Below are positions 1 through 5,596 of a stretch of DNA of 5,596 bases, one piece after another. Under the pieces are notes generated by a model, which was not told the origin of the DNA, did no database searches, and saw only the letters and a program-made list of their open reading frames with translations. The stretch is from contig CABVAD010000081.1 in assembly GCA_902496265.1 (NCBI GenBank), forward strand, positions 1 through 5,596. The letters are read 5' to 3'. The DNA comes from an uncultured Oscillospiraceae bacterium. GTDB taxonomy: Bacteria > Bacillota > Clostridia > Oscillospirales > Acutalibacteraceae. A program made the translations under genes and the position numbers. Numbering within the stretch: position 1 is the first letter of the stretch; each line of letters starts with the position of its first letter.

Positions 1-1
1 T

Positions 2-8
2 CTTCCTT
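2..8 (-). promoter_or_regulatory. Shine-Dalgarno-like site for a gene beyond the left edge
   Basis: The last bases after the 682-aa gene read AAAAAGGAAGA on the minus strand. This shares the 10-mer AAAAGGAAGA with the ribosome site of the esterase gene, where the ATG follows a few bases later. By analogy another gene of the same operon should begin within about 10 nt outside the window. The 44-nt tail has no GC-rich hairpin, so transcription probably continues into it. Confidence 0.5.
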
Positions 9-44
9 TTTCAAGCACAAATTCTTTTTAACCCAAAAATTCAA

Positions 45-2093
45 TTACAATTTACCGTCCTTAAGCCAGGTAGCACAGGCTCTTGCCCAAACATATCTTG
101 AAAGCGAATTGTCAAAATGCTTGGGATATCCGTGGGTTATTTCATACCTTTTGGGAATGTCCTCGCTTGAAAGCTGCTTTAGAGTTTCCCTTGTTCCCGT
201 ATATCCGCCGCCCGTAAAGTAATCGGGCTGGTAGCAAGCAAAGGATTTGCCCTCAACTGTGATCTTTGAAAAATTAGTCATAAAGGCGTTCAACGATTTT
301 TTGTAGTATTCCTCATTTCCCGTAAGCACAGCCATATGGTAATCCGCCTCGGCTCGCCATATGCTCCAGGCGTGTCCCGCACAAATTGCAGGTCCCGTGC
401 CGTCGCCTTCCCAAATGGTCTCCCACCATCTCATTGTTGACCTGTAAAGCCTTACATCGGGAGTATAGCTTACAAAATAGTCGTGCAGACTTAATATCTT
501 CTCCGCAAAATCTATATAATCCTGACGCTTCTCGATGTACCTGCAATAATAAAGCACCGAAAGCGCCGTACAGGAAATCGAGCCCTCCTCCATTTCCTCA
601 TCGTTTATGTCGCTTATTTCCCCTTCGGTCGGGAAGTGCAGACCGCGCTTTACAAGATATTCGGCAATCTTTTTAGCGGAGTTTGCAAAGTAGTTATATT
701 CGGCTTTATCCATATCTTTATATATCATAGCCAAATCAATTATGGGAATTATCGGTGCGCAGACCGTTGTGTAATCGGTTTCGGGAACTATAGCTCCGTC
801 CTCGCGCTGGTAGCAATTTATCATTGTCTTTGCCGAGTTTGCCGCAAAATCAAGATACTTTCTGTCCTTGGTCAGCTTATACATTTCGGTCAGCATTGAT
901 ATACCGAAAAACTGCTCCTGCACCCTTTTTGATTTATAAATATGATAAGGCGGAAAGCCGTCTGCCCCATAGGGTAAAATAGTCTGTCTCGGGACAGGTT
1001 CTCTCACCTCGCCCATTACGGTTTTAAGCGCGTCTTCAACCTTATCAATATACCTTTTATCGCCGTACATATTCATATAGCAAAGCATTGACCAGCACCA
1101 GGTCATACCCTCGCATAGGTTATCGTCGCCGTGATAGGGCTTGCTTACAGAGTCACAGCTCTTTTCAAAGAGCGCTTTTATGTCTCCTCCAAACCATACC
1201 TCGGTATCAAGACCCGCGTCACCGTCAAGGTAAGGAATCAGGATATGTCTCCCGTATCCGAGGGCGGTTATCTCCGCCTTTCCGTCCTTTACGGGTACTG
1301 TCTGCTCTTGATCTTCAAGAAGTACCTTTACCGTATTGGCATTTCCGATAATTTCTACCGAAAGCCGTTCGCCGAAGGTGCCTGTAACCGACGGAATTAT
1401 CATAGGCGCGTCATATAAAGACTGTATTTTTTTGTAACAGTCCTCAACGGTTTCCGCAAACACAAGCCTTAATGAAAGCTCCTTTTTGCCTTCCCTGCCG
1501 AAAAGGCTGTCCGTAGATGACATAATCTGAAAACCGTTAATGTAATGTCCCGCACAATACGGCGAATAATCAATTTTCCAAATAGCATTTTCTGTTATAG
1601 AAACAACCGCGCAAAACCCAACGCCTACTATCGGCATAATGCAATACATTCTGTCGCCCGAAAGTGATGTATACGGTGACGACGGTAAAATCTGACCTAT
1701 GTATGTGCCGTTCTTTTTACCTAAAAAATTAAAATTCAAATCAATTCCGAACTGAGAAATATCCCCGTTTTCCGCGAATGAATCAATCCTTAAGACATCA
1801 TTTTCCAATTTAAATAAGGTATGGACACCGAGCGCTTTGTTTTCACAAAGCGCTCCGTTTTCGGTTATTTCGGTGCTGTCATAACTTGCAAGTCTGTCGT
1901 TATACGCAGTAAAGGCAACATCGGTTTTTATATCGTCCCCTTTAAGGGTATATCTTACGCCCCCAAAGCCGTTTTTATCGGCAAGTTTGTAATCGCCGAG
2001 CGGCGCAAAGAGTCCGCGAATCAATCCGTTTCCTTTGTCAAGTTCTATAGTAATTTTAGAATTACCGATTCTTACAATTTTGCTTTCGGCCAT
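45..2093 (-). CDS. Unassigned beta-sandwich plus alpha/alpha-toroid protein, probable carbohydrate-active enzyme
   Basis: I do not recognise this 682-aa family. The N-terminus (about 1-215) is beta-rich, with alternating hydrophobic strands resembling a glycosidase supersandwich. About 225-300 is a small Ig-like beta module (GTFGERLSVEIIG...GYGRHILIPYLDG). From about 305 to the end come paired helices typical of an (alpha/alpha)6 toroid, with conserved-looking spots at hairpin ends: CEGMTWCWSML (327-337), EQFFGISML (393-401), ETDYTTVCAP (438-447), EEGSISCTAL (502-511), RWWETIWEGDGTGP (555-568), AGHAWSIWRAEADY (572-585) and HFDNSLSRYVWARA (659-672). Trp, Glu and Asp clusters such as Glu558, Glu562 and Asp564 suit a sugar-binding cleft. 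There is no signal peptide or membrane segment, so it is probably cytoplasmic. The fold resembles six-hairpin glycosidases and related epimerases or lyases, but no family signature is decisive. The ATG start has only GGAG 11 nt upstream; a stop codon closes the frame 9 codons above, leaving no better start. It is the last complete gene here. Confidence 0.88.
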   Translation of the reverse strand: MAESKIVRIGNSKITIELDKGNGLIRGLFAPLGDYKLADKNGFGGVRYTLKGDDIKTDVAFTAYNDRLASYDSTEITENGALCENKALGVHTLFKLENDVLRIDSFAENGDISQFGIDLNFNFLGKKNGTYIGQILPSSPYTSLSGDRMYCIMPIVGVGFCAVVSITENAIWKIDYSPYCAGHYINGFQIMSSTDSLFGREGKKELSLRLVFAETVEDCYKKIQSLYDAPMIIPSVTGTFGERLSVEIIGNANTVKVLLEDQEQTVPVKDGKAEITALGYGRHILIPYLDGDAGLDTEVWFGGDIKALFEKSCDSVSKPYHGDDNLCEGMTWCWSMLCYMNMYGDKRYIDKVEDALKTVMGEVREPVPRQTILPYGADGFPPYHIYKSKRVQEQFFGISMLTEMYKLTKDRKYLDFAANSAKTMINCYQREDGAIVPETDYTTVCAPIIPIIDLAMIYKDMDKAEYNYFANSAKKIAEYLVKRGLHFPTEGEISDINDEEMEEGSISCTALSVLYYCRYIEKRQDYIDFAEKILSLHDYFVSYTPDVRLYRSTMRWWETIWEGDGTGPAICAGHAWSIWRAEADYHMAVLTGNEEYYKKSLNAFMTNFSKITVEGKSFACYQPDYFTGGGYTGTRETLKQLSSEDIPKRYEITHGYPKHFDNSLSRYVWARACATWLKDGKL

Positions 2094-2238
2094 ACAAACA
2101 TCAGCTCCGTATAAGGATTATTGTTCACTCTGTATTTTCATCCAAACGGTTGTACTCGCAGTAAAAGCCGCAATGCTCAATCCGGCGCTTTCCACCGTCG
2201 GGAAAAAACAAGTCATAATACTGTATACTCTCATTTTA
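2094..2238 (-). other. 145-nt intergenic gap with two overlapping short open frames
   Basis: This gap lies between the esterase stop and the 682-aa gene. One frame starts at an ATG (2234-2118, 38 aa, MRVYSIMTCFF...WMKIQSEQ) without a ribosome site. The other continues the esterase frame after tandem TAA TAA: 36 sense codons (2235-2128) that read unusually like protein (YYDLFFPDGGKRRIEHCGF, then YCEYNRLDENTE) but contain no ATG or GTG; an internal TTG is the only plausible start. A 5-bp hairpin CGGTG-GAAAG-CGCCG is present but has no following T-run, so it is not a terminator. Which frame, if any, is used cannot be settled here. Confidence 0.3.
2105..2108 (-). promoter_or_regulatory. Weak, long-spaced ribosome-binding site of the 682-aa gene
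   Basis: GGAG lies 11 nt before the ATG at 2093, longer than optimal. A second, out-of-frame ATG (2101-2099) is 3 nt from GGAG and would open only a 9-codon frame (MFVWPKAKL) that overlaps the true start. Translation of the large gene may therefore be weaker than that of the two upstream genes. This is inference from spacing alone. Confidence 0.45.
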
Positions 2239-2244
2239 TTACAA
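2215..2244 (-). promoter_or_regulatory. Possible weak sigma-A promoter before the 682-aa gene
   Basis: On the minus strand TTGTAA (2244-2239, overlapping the esterase stop codon) and TATTAT (2220-2215) are 18 nt apart. They match the -35 and -10 consensus at 4 of 6 and 5 of 6 positions. A transcript from here would have a leader of about 110-115 nt before the ATG at 2093. AT-rich intergenic DNA often yields such matches by chance, so this is only a candidate internal promoter within an operon. Confidence 0.25.
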
Positions 2245-3213
2245 TGAATATTTTCTCTTCAGAATTTTGGTTAAATGCTCTGCTATTATTTTGTGACCGT
2301 CACGCAGAGGATGGAGCGGTTCAAACGCAACCCAACCCGAAGAATCAATATAAAAGACATCGGTTCCGTGTTCCTTATTAAAACGCGATACCATCTCTTT
2401 GGTTTCGTCTTTATACGATCCTCTAAAATTGTTGAGAACAATTATTTTTGAAGTTTCGTGAACCTCAATTAAATGCTTTAAAAAGCGCTCATATTCACGA
2501 ATATAATTATTCACATCTCCGCCCGAATCATTAACGCCGTGATTAATAAGTATAAAATCGGGATGACCGTATGTTACAGGAGCACCGCCGAAGCAATAAT
2601 CGTATGAATCGTTTACTGCAGGAACATTTCCGCTGCCGCCATGGGTAAATCCGACCGCTCCGTACCCGACATGATAGGATCTAAGATTTAGGTTCTGTGC
2701 CGTAATATATCCGTATGTCGCAAAAACATCGTCCTGAAAGGTTCTACAGGCAGGCTCGGGTTCTATGGGTTGTTTGTCTGCGTCAATAAGAACTCCCTCG
2801 GTTATGGAGTCACCTATAATCTCAATCGTCTTCCTGTTGTCTTCCGGCAATAATGCTGTTTCCTCAATCTCCGCACCAACAAAGGAAAGCTTTGCGGCAA
2901 TAGGGGGATTCCAGCGTTCCTGCATCTCTAACGTGCTTTTGAGGACGATTTTTGCCAAGTGCGTTCCTGCGCTGTTTGCATTTATTCTTAAGTAGCAGTC
3001 CAACTGTGCTTCTATCCACGCTCCGCCGTCAAGCTGCATCCAAAGGTGGGGATAAGGGTATTCCTGATCCGTCAGATCAAATTTTAAGAGTATGCTGTCT
3101 CCCTTAAAGGCTATTTCAACAGCAGAGCCCGCGGCCGTAGCAGTCATAGTATTGTTAAGCTCTGCAAACCTCCCTGTAAATCTTACTGACGGTGATTTGT
3201 AATCTATAAACAT
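2239..3213 (-). CDS. CE2-like two-domain SGNH/GDSL carbohydrate esterase
   Basis: Predicted O-acetyl (carbohydrate) esterase of 324 aa. Residues about 1-115 form a beta-sandwich domain (VRFTGRF opening, LWMQLDGG, AGTHLAKIVLKS) like that preceding the catalytic domain in CE2 acetyl esterases. The SGNH domain follows: block I EIIGDSITEG (131-140, nucleophile Ser136), block II glycine in VGYGAVGF (182-189), block III NHGVNDS (224-230, Asn228) and block V EPLHPLRDGH (298-307, catalytic His301). The residue three before His301 is Glu298 rather than the usual Asp, so it is either a Glu-containing triad or a Ser-His dyad, as described for some CE2 enzymes. There is no signal peptide. I chose the ATG at 3213 because AAGGAAG lies 6 nt upstream and homology-like sequence starts there. 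An in-frame GTG at 3285 would add 24 unconvincing residues (RSMRQSSFF..NNNN) and has a poorer ribosome site. With GH36 next door, deacetylation of imported galactosylated oligosaccharides is inferred. Confidence 0.9.
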   Translation of the reverse strand: MFIDYKSPSVRFTGRFAELNNTMTATAAGSAVEIAFKGDSILLKFDLTDQEYPYPHLWMQLDGGAWIEAQLDCYLRINANSAGTHLAKIVLKSTLEMQERWNPPIAAKLSFVGAEIEETALLPEDNRKTIEIIGDSITEGVLIDADKQPIEPEPACRTFQDDVFATYGYITAQNLNLRSYHVGYGAVGFTHGGSGNVPAVNDSYDYCFGGAPVTYGHPDFILINHGVNDSGGDVNNYIREYERFLKHLIEVHETSKIIVLNNFRGSYKDETKEMVSRFNKEHGTDVFYIDSSGWVAFEPLHPLRDGHKIIAEHLTKILKRKYSL

Positions 3214-3385
3214 AACGGTCTTCCTTTTAGTATTATTGTTATTTATCCAACTCCGAAAAAATGAACTCTGCCGCATTGACCGCACCTTTTTTGGAAAATG
3301 GTAGGAGGAGGGTTATCAGCACTATTTCGGCGTTTGGATTACTTTTATTTATACTCATTATAATCTTACTCAATATCGGAAAGCA
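3214..3385 (-). other. 172-nt intergenic gap with a 39-codon open frame (3358-3239)
   Basis: This gap separates the alpha-galactosidase stop from the esterase start. The minus strand holds an ATG frame at 3358-3239 (39 aa, beginning MSINKSNPNAE, middle IVLITLLLPF, ending FSELDK). It lies in the same frame as the alpha-galactosidase: 48 sense codons follow that gene's TAA before the next TAA. No good ribosome site precedes the ATG, and the alpha-galactosidase already has a normal C-terminus, so it is more likely spacer or leader than a gene. TATAAT occurs at 3364-3359 but lacks a matching -35 box. No stem-plus-T-run terminator is visible, so read-through into the esterase is expected. Confidence 0.3.
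3220..3226 (-). promoter_or_regulatory. Ribosome-binding site deciding the esterase start
   Basis: AAGGAAG lies 6 nt before the ATG at 3213. It is clearly better than anything before the in-frame GTG (3285), so it supports the shorter 324-aa product. Confidence 0.75.
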
Positions 3386-5563
3386 TTATTTAATACGCTT
3401 CAATACTGCTAAAATTGATTGATTTTCACTGTCGTTTACAAAATGCCAGCCGATATTCATAAGGTAATCGCCGCCGAAGCGCTTATCCGTGCCGTCAAGG
3501 GTGTAGACCGCATTTTCGTCAATTCCCTCAAGCAGAATATACTCGTCGGGTGCATTCGGTGTCGCACGGTCAGAGTTTACCGTTAAAATTACGGTGTTTT
3601 TGTCCTCCGAAACAAATTCGATAGCGCAAGCATCGCTGTCAAAGGGGGATTTTAAGCGGTAGCAGTCGCCCTTGTGGAACACTCCTCCCAATTCGCGGTA
3701 GGTTTTTACGGCTTTTTCGGCGGTTTTAAGCTCTTCCTCAGTGCATTTGTTAAGGTCAAGCTCAAAACCGAACTGTCCCGCCAGCGCTACATTGCAACGC
3801 AAATCAAAGCTTGTCATTCTTCCGACCTGATGGTTAGGTACTGCCGAAACATGCGCACCCATTGAGCTAAACGGGTAAACTATGCTTGTGCCGTACTGAA
3901 TTTTAAGCCGCTCAACCGCGTCGCTGTCATCACTTGTCCAGGTCTGGGGCATATAGTAAAGCATTCCCGCGTCAAACCTTGATCCGCCGCTTGAACAGCT
4001 TTCAAAAAGAATGTTCGGAAAGCGCTGTGTCAATGTTTCAAGCACTCTGTAAAGTCCTAAAATATAGCGGTGCATTACCTCGCCCTGATGCTCGCCGTCT
4101 AGGGAGGCAGACCCCGGCTCAGACATCGCGCGGTTCATATCCCACTTTACATATTCAATGTTAGCACGGCTTAGTATTCCGCATAATGTATCAATGATAT
4201 AATCGCATACATCATCTCTTGAAAAGTCTAAAGTTAATTGATTTCGACGCAGGGACGGCTTTCTTCCCTTAGTGTGGATAATCCAATCGGGGTGATTTTT
4301 AAATAATTCCGTTCCCGGGTTTACCATTTCAGGTTCAAACCAAAGCCCGAAATGCATACCAAGGGCATTTATACGCTTTGCAAGCCCCTCTAATCCGTTC
4401 GGCAGTCGGTCGCGGTTTTCGTACCAGTCGCCGAGTCCGTTTTTATCCGAGGTTCGGCTACTGAACCAGCCGTCGTCAAGCACCATTGTGTCTATTCCGA
4501 TTTTGGCGGCTTTCTCGGCGATTGCGACTATCTTATCCTCATTAACATCAAAATAGGTAGCCTCCCAGTTGTTTATAAGCACAAATCGCTCGGAATCTCT
4601 GTACTTACCCCTGCAAAGGCGGGCGCGGTATAGCTTATGATATATACGTGACATTTCTCCTAAACCATTAGCCGAATAAACCAGTACCGCCTCGGGGGTC
4701 TGAAAGCTGTCGCCGTTCTCTAAAACAAACTGAAAATTAGTCGGGTCAATGCCTATGTATGCACGGATACTATTGTACGGATTGCGCTCCGCTCCCGCTG
4801 TAAAATTACCGCTGTAAACAAGGTTAAAGCCATAGACATTACCATGATTTTCGGTTGCGTTTTTATCACACAGAGCAATAAACGGGTTGTGGAACGCACT
4901 GCTGCAGCCGTAGCGGCTGTTTATACTCTGATTGCCGCATACAATCGTCTGTCTTGTAATGTGCCGCTCCCTTGCCCACGCACCGTCAAGGTGGAGTATT
5001 TCCCGTTCGGAACTGCCGTAAAAATCTACCGTCGCGCTCATTGCAGAATCAAGGAGCAGTCGCTCTCCCCTGTTTACAATCTTTGCACTGCGGGTGATAG
5101 CGTCCAAATTTTCAAATACCGAATAAGAAAGAAAAACATCTACATTTTGGTAGGTATCTTCAAGATGTACCGTAAGGGTCTCAACCTTATCGCCCTCCTC
5201 GCAGTAGGTCGCGGGCAGTCCCTCCAAAGCGGGCTTGCCGCCCAATATTTCATAACCTTTATATGTAAGATTAGATACGCGGCTGCCGTCCGCAAATTTA
5301 AACTCGGCGGAGGGTATGCGCATATCCGCATTGCCGTAGGTCGAATACTCAAACGGAACAATATCGGAATTGCCCTCCTCTAAATCCTTAGCCTCAAAGA
5401 TTCTTACTCCATAATCGCTCAAATCCGTCTTAGACAAAGGATTTACAAGTTTTTTACCCCAATAGCGGTGAAACAGCCTTTCACCGTTCCACACCCCCAT
5501 TGCATAGGTGGTGCTTTTAGTGTTAAGATAAAAAATTTCGTTCTCTTGGTCAAATGTAATCAT
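3386..5563 (-). CDS. GH36 alpha-galactosidase, cytoplasmic
   Basis: Retaining exo-glycosidase that releases terminal alpha-linked galactose from raffinose-type, melibiose-type or galactomannan oligosaccharides. At 725 aa it has the usual length of tetrameric bacterial GH36 enzymes. An N-terminal beta-supersandwich (about 1-310, with a typical STTYAMGVWNG..L.HRYWG opening) is followed by the TIM barrel (about 320-620) and a C-terminal beta domain ending in LKRIK. Active-site signatures visible are NNWEA (331-335), VLDDGWF (361-367, Asp363/Asp364 for galactose binding), YVKWDMNR (471-478, nucleophile Asp475), SCSSGGSRFD (522-531) and QTWTSDDSDA (540-549). The acid/base is most likely Asp545, 70 residues after the nucleophile. 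The glycine loop reads SSGGS where SGGG-like versions are commoner, a mild variant. There is no signal peptide. The ATG start has GGAAGG 7 nt upstream. It is the first complete gene of the cluster. An alpha-N-acetylgalactosaminidase activity, also known in GH36, cannot be excluded from sequence alone. Confidence 0.96.
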   Translation of the reverse strand: MITFDQENEIFYLNTKSTTYAMGVWNGERLFHRYWGKKLVNPLSKTDLSDYGVRIFEAKDLEEGNSDIVPFEYSTYGNADMRIPSAEFKFADGSRVSNLTYKGYEILGGKPALEGLPATYCEEGDKVETLTVHLEDTYQNVDVFLSYSVFENLDAITRSAKIVNRGERLLLDSAMSATVDFYGSSEREILHLDGAWARERHITRQTIVCGNQSINSRYGCSSAFHNPFIALCDKNATENHGNVYGFNLVYSGNFTAGAERNPYNSIRAYIGIDPTNFQFVLENGDSFQTPEAVLVYSANGLGEMSRIYHKLYRARLCRGKYRDSERFVLINNWEATYFDVNEDKIVAIAEKAAKIGIDTMVLDDGWFSSRTSDKNGLGDWYENRDRLPNGLEGLAKRINALGMHFGLWFEPEMVNPGTELFKNHPDWIIHTKGRKPSLRRNQLTLDFSRDDVCDYIIDTLCGILSRANIEYVKWDMNRAMSEPGSASLDGEHQGEVMHRYILGLYRVLETLTQRFPNILFESCSSGGSRFDAGMLYYMPQTWTSDDSDAVERLKIQYGTSIVYPFSSMGAHVSAVPNHQVGRMTSFDLRCNVALAGQFGFELDLNKCTEEELKTAEKAVKTYRELGGVFHKGDCYRLKSPFDSDACAIEFVSEDKNTVILTVNSDRATPNAPDEYILLEGIDENAVYTLDGTDKRFGGDYLMNIGWHFVNDSENQSILAVLKRIK

Positions 5564-5570
5564 AGGTTTT

Positions 5571-5576
5571 CCTTCC
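5571..5576 (-). promoter_or_regulatory. Ribosome-binding site of the alpha-galactosidase gene
   Basis: GGAAGG sits 7 nt before the ATG at 5563, good Shine-Dalgarno spacing, and fixes the start. Only 33 nt of upstream DNA are in the window. No promoter can be judged there. Confidence 0.75.
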
Positions 5577-5596
5577 CAAATCGCATTAGCGTATGT

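Noticed and set aside
2141..2157. LacI/CcpA-like operator: minus-strand AACCGTTT matches AANCGNTT
   Set aside because: The outer positions of the catabolite-responsive consensus do not match and the site is not a good palindrome, so it cannot be distinguished from chance.
2180..2205. Hairpin CGGTG-GAAAG-CGCCG as a terminator after the esterase gene
   Set aside because: The stem is only 5 bp with one wobble pair and has no downstream T-run on the minus strand.
3214..3285. Longer esterase start at the GTG (3285) or ATG (3276)
   Set aside because: The added residues are low-complexity and unlike the family start, and the ribosome site before ATG 3213 is clearly stronger.
3261..3422. 53-codon plus-strand frame with a strong hydrophobic stretch (ISAFGLLLFILIIILLNI), resembling a single-pass membrane peptide
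   Set aside because: No Shine-Dalgarno sequence precedes its ATG, it overlaps the ends of two opposite-strand features, and AT-rich DNA readily gives Leu/Ile-rich frames. The nearby AGGAGGAGG (3303-3311) is inside this frame and has no start after it.
4844..5383. 179-codon plus-strand open frame opposite the alpha-galactosidase
   Set aside because: It lies fully antisense to a well-supported GH36 coding region, has no recognisable domain, and is explained by codon bias of the real gene.
1..5596. tRNA, rRNA, CRISPR array, insertion sequence or prophage elements
   Set aside because: Nearly all of the window is coding. I saw no cloverleaf-like sequence, regularly spaced repeats, terminal inverted repeats or transposase motifs.

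Overview
The window is one compact minus-strand gene cluster for carbohydrate breakdown. Its GC content is moderate by eye, its ribosome-binding sites are strong and purine-rich, and all three enzymes lack signal peptides. The protein styles are typical of anaerobic gut or rumen Clostridia (Bacillota); this taxonomic guess is inference and no lineage marker is present.

In the direction of transcription (right to left) there are three complete genes. (1) 5563-3386 is a GH36 alpha-galactosidase of 725 aa with both catalytic aspartates visible. (2) 3213-2239 is a two-domain SGNH/GDSL esterase of 324 aa with the architecture of CE2-like acetyl esterases: a beta-sandwich followed by an SGNH domain. 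(3) 2093-45 is a 682-aa protein of a family I do not recognise. It looks like an N-terminal beta-sandwich, a small beta linker domain and a C-terminal alpha/alpha-toroid rich in Trp, Glu and Asp, so it is probably a new or poorly described glycoside hydrolase, epimerase or lyase.

The gaps are 172 nt (3214-3385) and 145 nt (2094-2238). Neither has a convincing terminator, so one operon is likely. Each gap contains an open frame of 38-48 codons continuing in or near the frame of the upstream gene. The two gaps share a 21-nt leader (16/21 identical) just before the next start. A Shine-Dalgarno-like sequence at the extreme left end, and a frame at the right end whose stop would overlap the alpha-galactosidase start as ATGA, suggest the operon continues on both sides.

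Working model (inference): an imported, acetylated, alpha-galactosyl-decorated oligosaccharide is processed in the cytoplasm. GH36 removes alpha-galactose, the CE2-like esterase removes acetyl groups, and the third protein acts on the remaining backbone or an unusual substituent. Galactoglucomannan fragments are one candidate substrate, because GH36 and CE2 enzymes are known to occur together in Firmicutes mannan loci. The unassigned 682-aa protein is the part most likely to be new.
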